This document shows, one piece after another, positions 56,728 to 64,000 of a stretch of DNA of 64,000 bases. Source of the DNA: Planctomycetota bacterium (lineage in GTDB: Bacteria; Planctomycetota; J058; JAJDCP01); NCBI GenBank assembly GCA_029260765.1, contig JAJDCP010000096.1, positions 1 to 64,000 on the forward strand, given 5' to 3'. The notes under the pieces were generated by a model. That model had not been told where the DNA came from. It saw only the letters and a program-made list of their open reading frames with translations, and searched no databases. Numbering within the stretch: position 1 is the first letter of the stretch; each line of letters opens with the position of its first letter. The position numbers and the translations under genes were made by a program.

Positions 56728-56924
56728 CCGCAGCCGCCTCCAGCGGTCTCGCCGATGCCGCCGGCGGCGCCTTCGCGCGAGTAGAAGATCTTCTGCTGGA
56801 AGTGCACCAGGCTACCTGGAGCGCTGGTCATCAAGGAGCTCTGCACTTTGTCGCGTTCGTTGAATTCCACCGGCGCGCAGCCCGCACAGGCCAGCAGTAT
56901 TCCCAGCAACACAAGACGTCTCAT
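56718..56924 (-). CDS. DUF4266 small lipoprotein
   Basis: 68 residues with lipobox CAGC (C16). The family hallmarks are the APVEFNERDKVQS segment, the REGAAGG motif and the glycine/cysteine-rich C-terminal GGGCGCY. It is the first gene of the operon. GGGAGG lies six bases before ATG 56924, about 30 bases after the sigma-54-type promoter. DUF4266, DUF3570, thioredoxin-like and ApbE genes recur together, so a shared role in an exported redox assembly is likely. Confidence 0.85.
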   Translation of the reverse strand: MRRLVLLGILLACAGCAPVEFNERDKVQSSLMTSAPGSLVHFQQKIFYSREGAAGGIGETAGGGCGCY

Positions 56925-56956
56925 CGGCTATCCTCCCGAAGTGTCGCCCTGCCAGG

Positions 56957-56972
56957 AGCACGCCCCGTGCCA
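56957..56972 (-). promoter_or_regulatory. Sigma-54 (-24/-12) promoter of the ApbE operon
   Basis: The minus strand reads TGGCACGGGGCGTGCT. It matches TGGCAC-N5-TTGCW except for one G for T, and keeps the essential GG at -24 and GC at -12. Nine-base inverted repeats CCTGCCAGG (56948-56956) and CCTGGCAGG (56987-56995) flank it and may be regulator sites. An NtrC-type activator is encoded in the operon it would drive. Confidence 0.7.
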
Positions 56973-57055
56973 CGCGTGAGACCGCGCCTGGCAGGCCGAT
57001 ACGGGGCCGCTCACGAGCCGGCTCTTGTAAGAATTGCAAAGGGCGGAATGTAAGA

Positions 57056-58405
57056 ATGACAAGGCCTGTGTCCGGAGATCATGTGAGGCGCACGCGGGCT
57101 GTAACGATTCTCGGGGCGGGCCCCGCGGGCCTGGCTACCGCCGTCTGGGCGCTGCGCGCGGGCATGGAGCCGCGCGTCTTCGAGGCGCAGGGCTCGGTCG
57201 GAGGCAACGCCCGCACATTCCAGGTCGGGAGGTTCCGCTATGACTCCGGAGCCCATCGGCTGCACGCGGCCAGCGCGCCGGTGATGGCTCTGTTGCGTGA
57301 GCTGTGTGCCGGCGCGCTGCATACGGTCGATGCTCCCAGTCAGATCCGCTGGCGAGACCGCAGCCTGGGGTTCCCGCCCGCACTGCTCGATGCCTGGCGC
57401 GCGCTCGGTCCAAGAAGGGGATTGCGGGCCGCTCGAGACTTGCTGGCAGCCCGCATGTGCGGGAAGCGGCCTGGGGAGGAGGCGAGCTTCGAAGCGCAGG
57501 CCCGTTACCGCTACGGCCACAGCCTGGCGCGCATGCTGCTGTTGGATTACAGCGAAAAACTCTGGGGACTGCCGGCTGCCCAGCTCTCTGCCCGGGTGGC
57601 GGGAGGGCGGCTGCGGGGCTTCGATGTACGGGGAGTGCTGCACGAGCTGCTGGGCAGGCGGCCGACCCATCTGGAGGGGCGCTTTCTGTATCCCCGGGGA
57701 GGCTTCGGCCAACTGTGCACGCGCATGGCCGAGGCGCTGGGGCCGGAACGCATCACGCTGGACGCGCCAGTGCAGAGGGTGTTCCACCAGCAAGGGAGCC
57801 TGCGGGCCATCCAGGTCGGCGGACGCGAGCTGGCCGTCGAGCGGGTGGTGAGCACGCTCCCGCTGCCCGCGTTGCTCAGGTGTCTGCAGCCGTCGCCGCC
57901 CGCAGAGATCTTGCGGCTGGCGAGTGGCCTTCGCTTCCGCAACCTGCGCTTATTGGCTTTGTTCCTCGCGCGGCCGCGCGTCGGCCCCTGCGCGAGCTTG
58001 TATTTCCCCGAACGGGAGCTCCCCTTTACGCGCGTGGTCGAGCCGAAAAACCGCTGCCCGAGCCTGGCGCCGCCAGACCAGACGGCGCTGGTGGTCGAGC
58101 TGCCCTGCTGGCCGGAGGATGCGCTCTGGCGGGCCAGCGAGCAGGAATTGTGCGCCCGGGTCGTGCCATTGTTGGCGGAGCGTGGGCTGCTGCGTCCTGA
58201 AGAGCTCTGCGGCAGCCGCGCGCACAGTCTGAGCCATGCCTATCCGGTGCTCGAGCTGTCCACGCCGGCGACGCTGGCACGCCTGGGGAGCTGGTTGAGG
58301 GGACTGTGCAAGCTGCATCTTGTGGGCCGCAACGCGGGTTTCGAGTACGGCCACGTGCACGATTGGCTGGAGCAGAGCCGGCTGTTGGTGCAGAACTGGC
58401 GGTAG
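57056..58405 (+). CDS. FAD-dependent amine oxidase/protoporphyrinogen-oxidase-like protein
   Basis: 449 residues. The dinucleotide-binding ILGAGPAGLATA (17-28), E-x-G-x-x-GGNART and DSGAHRL segments define the NAD(P)-binding-Rossmann flavoamine oxidase/UDP-galactopyranose-mutase-like family. The C-terminus closes with a second FAD-binding stretch (KLHLVGRNAGFEYGHVHDWLEQS). Substrate could be a polyprenoid, carotenoid or sugar nucleotide; no marker decides. It is divergent from the ApbE operon. Confidence 0.82.
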   Translation: MTRPVSGDHVRRTRAVTILGAGPAGLATAVWALRAGMEPRVFEAQGSVGGNARTFQVGRFRYDSGAHRLHAASAPVMALLRELCAGALHTVDAPSQIRWRDRSLGFPPALLDAWRALGPRRGLRAARDLLAARMCGKRPGEEASFEAQARYRYGHSLARMLLLDYSEKLWGLPAAQLSARVAGGRLRGFDVRGVLHELLGRRPTHLEGRFLYPRGGFGQLCTRMAEALGPERITLDAPVQRVFHQQGSLRAIQVGGRELAVERVVSTLPLPALLRCLQPSPPAEILRLASGLRFRNLRLLALFLARPRVGPCASLYFPERELPFTRVVEPKNRCPSLAPPDQTALVVELPCWPEDALWRASEQELCARVVPLLAERGLLRPEELCGSRAHSLSHAYPVLELSTPATLARLGSWLRGLCKLHLVGRNAGFEYGHVHDWLEQSRLLVQNWR

Positions 58406-58485
58406 AGCGAAGCTTGATGCGCCGTTGCCTGGGCTCCTGTCCAACGGTACGATGAGATCATTCCACAGTTTTCAGGAGCGCATCG

Positions 58486-59499
58486 ATGGCCTTCGAACCC
58501 AAGCCCCGCAAGCCGGGCGAGTTGATCAAGTCGGGTGAATGGAACGAAGTGCTCGACGAGCTGGTGCGCCTGGGCAACCTGAAGGACAAGGTCGGAGGCG
58601 GCGGAGGCGGGGATGCGGCTGCCGGCGGAGACTTCGTCAAGAAGACCGGCGACACCATCAAGGGCAAGCTGGCCATCGAAGGCGGCGCAGGCGAAGAGCT
58701 GCTCAAAGTCGCCGGCGTCACCCATTCCGAAGGCGGCTTCCGCTGCAAGGATGGGGGCACGCTGCACATGAGCACCAACGCCAAGGGGGGCAAGCGGCTC
58801 TATCTGGCGTTGAACAACAACAAGGGGGGCGACAACGACGATATCGTGATCGGCCCCAGTGACGAGGGCATGAAGGGCGGCCTCGAGCTCAACGCAGCCC
58901 ACATCTTCGCAGGCGGCCAGATGCATATGCGCAATGGCGGCCACATCCGCAGCTCTCCGAAGGGCAACTATGGGGGCAGGCAGCTGACCATCACCCATGA
59001 CGGCGGGGCGGGTGATGAGATCTGGATGGGCAGCAATGTGGGTGGCTACACCGGACACATTCAGCTGAACGCCCAGGACATCACGCTGAGCACCGGCGGC
59101 AAGGGCCCGGTCAATGTCTGGGGCAGCCTGAATGTGACCGGCGGCACCAAGAACTTCGCCATCGAACACCCCGAAAAGCCCGGCTGGCGGCTGATCCACG
59201 CGGCAGTCGAAGCTCCAGAGGCGGGGGTCTACTACCGGGGAGAAGGCGTCTTGGCGGATGGCCAGGCGCGCGTGGGACTCCCGGACTACTTCGAGGCCCT
59301 GACCCGCAAAGAGGGCCGAACCGTCCAGCTGACCTGCCAGGGCGCCGAGCCCTTTCTGCTCAGCGCGACGCGCGTCGAGAACGGCGCCTTCCAGGTCTTC
59401 GGCACCCGGCCCGAGGGGGCGTTCTTCTGGGAGGTCAAGGCGGTGCGCAACGATGTCGCTCCGCTGCAGGTCGAGATTCCTCCCGAGACTCAGACCTGA
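58486..59499 (+). CDS. Phage-tail-fibre-like protein
   Basis: 337 residues, cytoplasmic by sequence. The N-terminal helical KPGELIKSGEWNEVLDELVRLG and a glycine-rich linker lead into a repetitive beta region (TGDTIKGKLAIEGG, VWGSLNVTGGTKNFAIEHP). The C-terminal domain (HPEKPGWRLIHAAVEAPEAGVYYRGEG, LPDYFEALTRKEGRTVQL) matches a domain found on tail-fibre-like proteins. No other tail or contractile-injection gene is in the window. GGAG lies eight bases before the ATG. The 3' end has been duplicated into the repeat that follows. Confidence 0.75.
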   Translation: MAFEPKPRKPGELIKSGEWNEVLDELVRLGNLKDKVGGGGGGDAAAGGDFVKKTGDTIKGKLAIEGGAGEELLKVAGVTHSEGGFRCKDGGTLHMSTNAKGGKRLYLALNNNKGGDNDDIVIGPSDEGMKGGLELNAAHIFAGGQMHMRNGGHIRSSPKGNYGGRQLTITHDGGAGDEIWMGSNVGGYTGHIQLNAQDITLSTGGKGPVNVWGSLNVTGGTKNFAIEHPEKPGWRLIHAAVEAPEAGVYYRGEGVLADGQARVGLPDYFEALTRKEGRTVQLTCQGAEPFLLSATRVENGAFQVFGTRPEGAFFWEVKAVRNDVAPLQVEIPPETQT

Positions 59500-59966
59500 G
59501 CGCTCGGTAGGTGGTGGGACGACGCAGCTGCGGCCTCGGATCCAACTGCTGTAGCGGCGCTCTATGAGCGCCGGAAGGAGCCCCAGCGGCGGTCGTTCCC
59601 GAATTCTCGGTTGTGCGCACGAGATTGGTTTTTCCGGCGGTCACAGACCGCCGCTAGAGGGTTGTGCTAGGCGTGCCGAACGACTCGCCGCGGGCGCTCG
59701 GTAGGTGGTGGGACGACGGAGCTGCGGCATCGGATCCAGCTGCTGTAGCGGCGCTCTATGAGCGCCGGAAGGAGCCCCAGCGGCGTTCGTTCCCGAATTC
59801 TCGGTTGTGCGCACGAGATCGTTGTTTCCGGCGGTCACAGACCGCCGCTAGAGGGTTGTGCTAGGCGTGCCGAACGACTCGCCGCGGGCGCTCGGTCTCG
59901 TCCGCAGCAGGTCGAGCTTCCTCCCGAGGCTCAGACCTGAGCGCTCGGTAGGTGGTGGGACGACGG
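59467..59966. repeat. 194-bp tandem duplication including the tail-fibre gene 3' end
   Basis: A unit beginning GCGCTCGGTAGGTGGTGGG starts at 59500, 59694 and (partly) 59888, an exact 194-bp period. Each full unit holds TGTAGCGGCGCTCTATGAGC and a CCGGCGGTCACAGACCGCCG palindrome. Positions 59908-59966 also repeat 59467-59525, so the last 10 codons of the tail-fibre gene have been copied together with the flank. Confidence 0.85.
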
Positions 59967-60061
59967 AGCTGCGGAATGCTGACGATGCCCAGAGCACGCT
60001 CGAGCCGGCGCACCCGGTATTCCAGGCGGAGCAGCTGCAGTTTCTGGTCGTGAGGGATCAT
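59861..60061 (-). CDS. Small coiled-coil protein with a repeat-derived C-terminus
   Basis: 66 residues from ATG 60061 with AGGAGG eight bases upstream. The first about 33 residues form an amphipathic coiled coil (HDQKLQLLRLEYRVRRLERAL). The rest is read through the duplicated repeat, on the strand opposite to the tail-fibre gene, and is basic and low-complexity. The original C-terminus has probably been replaced. The function is unknown. Confidence 0.45.
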   Translation of the reverse strand: MIPHDQKLQLLRLEYRVRRLERALGIVSIPQLRRPTTYRALRSEPREEARPAADETERPRRVVRHA

Positions 60062-60118
60062 GCCCGGTTCCTCCTGAGCTTGCAGTCTGCCACACACCCC
60101 CGTCAAAAAATGTTCCTG

Positions 60119-61099
60119 TCATGCGGCCATGGGGTGACCTTCCCGGGCAGCTTCCTGCTCCTTTGCGGGCGCGTCCGGCGTCCGCATCACCTCCCGCAAC
60201 ACCGCGAGGTAGCCGTCGCTGCGATGGGCCCGCGCCCGATACTCCTCATCGGCTTCCAGCAGCCTCGCCAGGGCGGGCAGGCGGTAATGGGGCACGCTGG
60301 GGTAGAGGTGATGCTCGAGGTGGTATTCGACATGTTTCGGGGCGACCCACAGCCGTGTGAGCCCACCGATCCGGGTGGTGCGCGATGCGTTCAGGGCGTG
60401 GCTGTTCGGCACCCCGAAGTGCTCGGCGATGCTGCGCAACCGCAGGATGGCCTGGAACCAGGTCAGCATCGGCAGCAGCCAGTAGATCAGGAACTGCACG
60501 CCCCAGCCGAGCGCGACCAGCCCGCCGACGACGATCAAAGGTGGCAGCAGGCGACGCCAACGACCGGCCTGGTCCTGGGAGAGATCCTTCACGCCGCGCA
60601 CATGCTCAGGGATGTTCCAGCCGCACAGGTCGCGGAAGAACAGCCAGACAAGCCCCCATGCGCTCTTGGGGAAGTGCCAGTCCGGGCCGCGCTTGCGTTG
60701 CCGGTCCGGGTCCCCCTCGCCGTTGACCCGGCGATGATGGGCGAGATGGTTGCTCCGGTAGCCGGCCAGGGAGATGCCCAGGGGGCGCGCCAGCAGCCAG
60801 TCCCCGACAAAGTCGTTCAGGCGCCGGTTGCGGAACAAGCGGTAGTGGGTGGCCTCGTGCATCAAGACCCCCATCGCGTGCATGCGTGCCCCGATCCAGA
60901 GCACGGCCACAGGCAGCAGCCACAGGTTGCCGGACCACTCGCACAGGCCGATGGCGAGTGCGACGCCCAGCCACTCGCCGGCCACGTCCAGGGTGCCTCG
61001 CCAGGAGCTGACGCGCGACAGCGCGCGCAGGCGGTCCACCGGCACGGAGACCTGTTCCTCCCGTGGCCAGGGACCCGTATCGGGGCGTGCCGCGCGCAT
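60119..61099 (-). CDS. Membrane fatty-acid desaturase
   Basis: 326 residues with about four transmembrane helices. The three histidine boxes of the diiron site are intact: HEATH (81-85), HLAHH (118-122) and EYHLEHH in the C-terminal third. It introduces double bonds or hydroxyls into acyl chains with O2 and electrons from a ferredoxin-like partner; the reductase-like gene at 19.5 kb is too far away to assume. Its ATG overlaps the MMPL stop by one base (TGATG), so they are coupled. Confidence 0.92.
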   Translation of the reverse strand: MRAARPDTGPWPREEQVSVPVDRLRALSRVSSWRGTLDVAGEWLGVALAIGLCEWSGNLWLLPVAVLWIGARMHAMGVLMHEATHYRLFRNRRLNDFVGDWLLARPLGISLAGYRSNHLAHHRRVNGEGDPDRQRKRGPDWHFPKSAWGLVWLFFRDLCGWNIPEHVRGVKDLSQDQAGRWRRLLPPLIVVGGLVALGWGVQFLIYWLLPMLTWFQAILRLRSIAEHFGVPNSHALNASRTTRIGGLTRLWVAPKHVEYHLEHHLYPSVPHYRLPALARLLEADEEYRARAHRSDGYLAVLREVMRTPDAPAKEQEAAREGHPMAA

Positions 61100-63357
61100 C
61101 AGGCGTCCTCCTGGCTCAGGACTTGTGCAGGAGGCGCCGAGACGGTGGCGGCCGGGGCAGTGATCCGGTACAGGCTCGCGACCAGCGCGGGCAACAGACC
61201 CAGTGCGGCCAGCAGGCTGAGCACGATCATCAGGCTCTGGATGCGCCCGAAGCTGGCGAACAGCGGCATCGGCGCGAAGGCGAGCACGGCGAACCCCAGC
61301 AGGGTCGAGACGGCCGAGCCGAGCAGAGCCTTGCCGGTCTCTGCGTGGGTCGCGGCGAGCAGTTGGGGCACGTCCGCTCCGGGCCGCTCACGGCCCAGTT
61401 GCCGGAAGCGCATCAGGTAGTGCAGCATGTAGTCGCCCCCCAGACCGATGGCCAGCGCCGCGACCTGCACGGTGACAAGATTCAAGCGGAAGCCGAGCAG
61501 GGCCATACCCGCTTGCAGGCAGACACAGATCGCCAGCACCGGCACCATGGCGAGCACGGCGAGGCGCAGCTCCCCGAATGCCAGCAACGCCAGCACGAAA
61601 CACAACCCCAGTGTGAGTGGAATCCCGCTGCGCACAGCGCGCGTCAAGGCATTGACGAAGGCATAGCGCAGGAAGGGGGCGCCGGTGAGCACACGCGAGT
61701 CCACCTCGGGGAGGAGGTCGAGCGGCGCGCTGACGGCCTCGATGCGTTCCTGGGCACGGGCGATGCTCTGCCAGACGCCGGCCTGGTAGACGAAGACGGG
61801 CAGACGGAAGGCTTGGACCTGCCCGTCACGCCGCAACACGTATGGGGACACGGCACCCTCGTCGAGCGCCGTCAGGGCCTCTCCCATTTCCCGCGGCCAC
61901 GCCAGCCCTTCGGCTGCCAGCTGCAGGCCGATCGCGCGCACAGCGGCCCGCGCCTCGGCAGAGTCCAGCGCTCCGCGGATCAGAATATCCGCCGGTTCCC
62001 CGCTGTTGTCGAACACCAGGGCCACCCGTTGCACTGCCTGCACGTAAGGGACGTCGGCGGCCAGGAAGTCCTCGACGTCGAATCCACTGCGCAGGTCGCC
62101 CAGAAACAGGCCGGCCAGAGCGACCAACAGCAGGCTGCCCAGCAACAGAAGCTTGCGTTGCCGCACCGCAAAGGGGATCGGCTCGGGCACGGAGTCGCTG
62201 GCTGAGGACGCCGTCGCCCCGGCCCGCATCGCCATGCGCAGCGCGGGTACGATCAGGCCGAGGGAGAGGTAGGTCAGTCCCATCCCCAGCGCGGCCAGGA
62301 TGCCCCACTCGCGCAGGTCTGCGACACCCGCCAGGGTGTTGGAGCCGAAGGCTACCGCGGAGGTCGCCGTCGCGAGCAGCAGCGCCGCAGCCATCCCGCG
62401 CACGGCCTTGCTGTACGGACGACGGGTTCCCGCCCGGCGCTCGGACTGCAGGCGCTGCAGGCTGTGGATGGCGACGTCGACCCCGAGGGCCAACAGCAGA
62501 ATCGGGAGCATGGCGCTCAGCTGGCTCTCTGCAAAGCCGAGCAGCTTGCGCAACCCGCTCAGGCTGCCCATCAGCAGGAACAACCCAGCACCCGCCGCGG
62601 CCAGGTCGCGCAGGTTGCGGAAATAGACACCCACCACCAGCAACATGATGCAGATGGCCAGGCCGATCAGAGGCCCCGTCTCCTCAATCTGTTGGGCGAT
62701 GGCATGCTGCAGACCGGCAAAGCTCATCACCACTGCAGCCGGCGGACCTTCTTCGCTGGGCTCTGCGCGCAGCGTCGCGGCGACCAGGAGCTCGAGGTCT
62801 TCGGAGACAAGCTCTGGATCCAGCCGCAGCTCGCTGACCAGGCCGGCGGCGTGCCAGCCGTTCTCTTCCCGACGCAGGTCGGGCGAGACCAGCTCACGCA
62901 GCGGTTGGCGGCCGTCCGGAAGGCGCATCGCGAACATCTGGTCGAGAATCAAAGTGAGGGCGGGCTCTGGCGGAATCTCGCCGCCGGCTTGCAGCGCGAT
63001 CAGTGGCGCGAGCCCCAGTCCCGCAGGGAGAGGAGGGACACCGGGCATGCCTGTCTGGGCAGGCAGCAGCGCGGCCGCGCAGCTCGAGTCGGCGAGCAGG
63101 CGCTGGCTGCCTGCCCACGCCTCGGCGAGCACCTCGTGCGACAGGGCATTGCCCTCGGGGCTGTCTGGAAAGTGGAAGACCGGGAAACGGACCGGCTGCG
63201 CCGGGAAGTCTTCGGCGATGCTCCTCGAGGCCTCCCAGACCGGATCGCCCGACAGCTCGAAAGGCAGCCGCCCGGCCGGCTCGGGCAACAGGTTGCCGGC
63301 CAGACACACGGCCAACACCAGGGCGCTGCCCGTGCACAGCCAGACAGTGGGTCTCAC
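61099..63357 (-). CDS. MMPL/RND-family lipid exporter
   Basis: 752 residues from GTG 63357, which overlaps the preceding stop (GTGA). Two halves each have one leading helix, a large extracytoplasmic domain and a five- to six-helix bundle. Proton-relay acids lie in LLALGVDVAIHSL and AIGLGGDYMLHYL. This is the hopanoid- or lipid-transporter branch of RND proteins. Its position between a heme-oxygenase-like diiron enzyme and a desaturase suggests export of the modified lipid. Confidence 0.9.
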   Translation of the reverse strand: MRPTVWLCTGSALVLAVCLAGNLLPEPAGRLPFELSGDPVWEASRSIAEDFPAQPVRFPVFHFPDSPEGNALSHEVLAEAWAGSQRLLADSSCAAALLPAQTGMPGVPPLPAGLGLAPLIALQAGGEIPPEPALTLILDQMFAMRLPDGRQPLRELVSPDLRREENGWHAAGLVSELRLDPELVSEDLELLVAATLRAEPSEEGPPAAVVMSFAGLQHAIAQQIEETGPLIGLAICIMLLVVGVYFRNLRDLAAAGAGLFLLMGSLSGLRKLLGFAESQLSAMLPILLLALGVDVAIHSLQRLQSERRAGTRRPYSKAVRGMAAALLLATATSAVAFGSNTLAGVADLREWGILAALGMGLTYLSLGLIVPALRMAMRAGATASSASDSVPEPIPFAVRQRKLLLLGSLLLVALAGLFLGDLRSGFDVEDFLAADVPYVQAVQRVALVFDNSGEPADILIRGALDSAEARAAVRAIGLQLAAEGLAWPREMGEALTALDEGAVSPYVLRRDGQVQAFRLPVFVYQAGVWQSIARAQERIEAVSAPLDLLPEVDSRVLTGAPFLRYAFVNALTRAVRSGIPLTLGLCFVLALLAFGELRLAVLAMVPVLAICVCLQAGMALLGFRLNLVTVQVAALAIGLGGDYMLHYLMRFRQLGRERPGADVPQLLAATHAETGKALLGSAVSTLLGFAVLAFAPMPLFASFGRIQSLMIVLSLLAALGLLPALVASLYRITAPAATVSAPPAQVLSQEDA

Positions 63358-64000
63358 GCGACCGCCCCCGTCTCGAGCAGGCGGGCGTGGAGGTGCTCGA
63401 AGATGCCCCCATAGAGTTCGCAGGTTTCGATGGCGCACTCGATGATCGCCGCTTGATCTTCGGGATCGTCGATGCTGTCGAGCAGCACAGCCAGCTTGCG
63501 GGTGTGGTCGATGTCGAGGGTACCGTGGCTGGTCAGGTACCGGAAAGCTCCGCTCAAGCCGTGCTGTTTGCGCAGCACCTTGGCCGCAGTGTGGGCCAGG
63601 CGCACACTCTGGGTCTCGAGGATGTAGGACATACCGAGCAGCGCCAGGGGGGGACGTTCGACGGCGACCTTCTTCAGGTAGGCCGCGAACCGCAGGGCGG
63701 CCTCTGGAACATCGGCCTGTCGCACGGGACTGCAGCCCAGGGCCTTGAGATCCTCTTCAATCCAACGTTCGTGGCCGAATTCCTCGTCGATGTAGTACAC
63801 CACTCCCTCGCGCAGATGGAAGGGCGCGTCGGCCAGCCGGTAGAGCACCAGGCCGTACAGCGGTGTCGTCAGGCGCACGTGCGCATGGGCGCAGACCAGG
63901 AACTCCGCGTAGAGGTCGCGCGGCAGAGACGTGCCCGCTTCGATGGCCCGGAACAGGGGCAGGCCGAAAAAGCGGGCGCGGGCGTCGGCGGTCTTGTGTG
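63354..64000 (-). CDS. Heme-oxygenase-like diiron (iron-containing redox) enzyme, 5' end outside window
   Basis: At least 215 residues are visible; the N-terminus lies beyond the window. It is all-helical, with candidate metal ligands in EEFGHERW and YLTSHGTLDIDHTRKL. The family covers PqqC/TenA- and UndA-like proteins that use O2 on fatty acids or small metabolites. The stop overlaps the MMPL start, so the three genes form one operon with the desaturase. An acyl-chain-modifying activity is inferred from context. Confidence 0.75.
   Translation of the reverse strand, partial: HKTADARARFFGLPLFRAIEAGTSLPRDLYAEFLVCAHAHVRLTTPLYGLVLYRLADAPFHLREGVVYYIDEEFGHERWIEEDLKALGCSPVRQADVPEAALRFAAYLKKVAVERPPLALLGMSYILETQSVRLAHTAAKVLRKQHGLSGAFRYLTSHGTLDIDHTRKLAVLLDSIDDPEDQAAIIECAIETCELYGGIFEHLHARLLETGAVA

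Overview
This 64 kb window is GC-rich bacterial chromosome, densely packed with genes on both strands. The content points to a planctomycete-like bacterium. It has an ECF-like sigma factor coupled to a giant Ser/Thr kinase with a TPR tail and a DWG in place of DFG, an FHA protein, a DUF5117-type zinc metalloprotease, a PPC-repeat metacaspase, a PQQ-type propeller, many secreted proteins and lipoproteins, and several decayed kinase genes. A myxobacterium-like lineage cannot be excluded from sequence alone. I found no rRNA, tRNA or CRISPR array.

Region 0-20 kb is ordinary and largely signalling: an N-formylglutamate amidohydrolase-like enzyme, SelO, a CoA-transferase/GNAT fusion, the sigma-kinase pair, a secreted bacterial caleosin-like EF-hand protein with a carboxypeptidase-regulatory-domain partner, an HtrA-type protease, an FHA protein, a hybrid histidine kinase, a GAF-GAF-HD-GYP phosphodiesterase and two small membrane proteins. 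From 20 to 22.6 kb come a ferredoxin-reductase-like flavoprotein, a lipoprotein and an ECF sigma/anti-sigma pair.

Region 22.6-32.4 kb is an eroded accessory stretch. It holds partial copies of the anti-sigma gene, an IS21 istB remnant, a truncated secreted-protein gene, a broken SprT-like gene, a zinc-ribbon gene interrupted by an amber codon, two Ser/Thr-kinase remnants, a PIN-domain toxin with a 57-residue partner, a minisatellite and two dispersed hairpin-repeat families. One large intact gene, the metalloprotease, sits inside it.

Region 32.4-47.9 kb carries a large multidomain protein with a KP-repeat linker and a C-terminal helical domain, a zinc-ribbon membrane protein, the PPC-metacaspase lipoprotein downstream of alanine dehydrogenase and a cyclic-nucleotide-binding protein, a PQQ-propeller protein, a VOC protein and a membrane-anchored permuted NlpC/P60 protein that appears to be leaderless.

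Region 47.9-57 kb is the most coherent system. Nine genes on the minus strand, mostly overlapping, run from a near-consensus sigma-54 promoter: DUF4266 lipoprotein, DUF3570 barrel, thioredoxin-like lipoprotein, ApbE flavin transferase, NtrC-type activator, secreted protein, second barrel, polytopic GT-C-like protein and sensor kinase. The DUF3570 protein has a D-G-x-S-G-A-S sequence resembling the ApbE flavinylation motif. I infer a self-regulated envelope redox system.

Region 57-64 kb holds an FAD amine-oxidase-like protein, a tail-fibre-like protein whose 3' end lies in a 194-bp duplication, and a translationally coupled lipid-type operon: heme-oxygenase-like diiron protein (cut by the window end), MMPL/RND exporter and fatty-acid desaturase.
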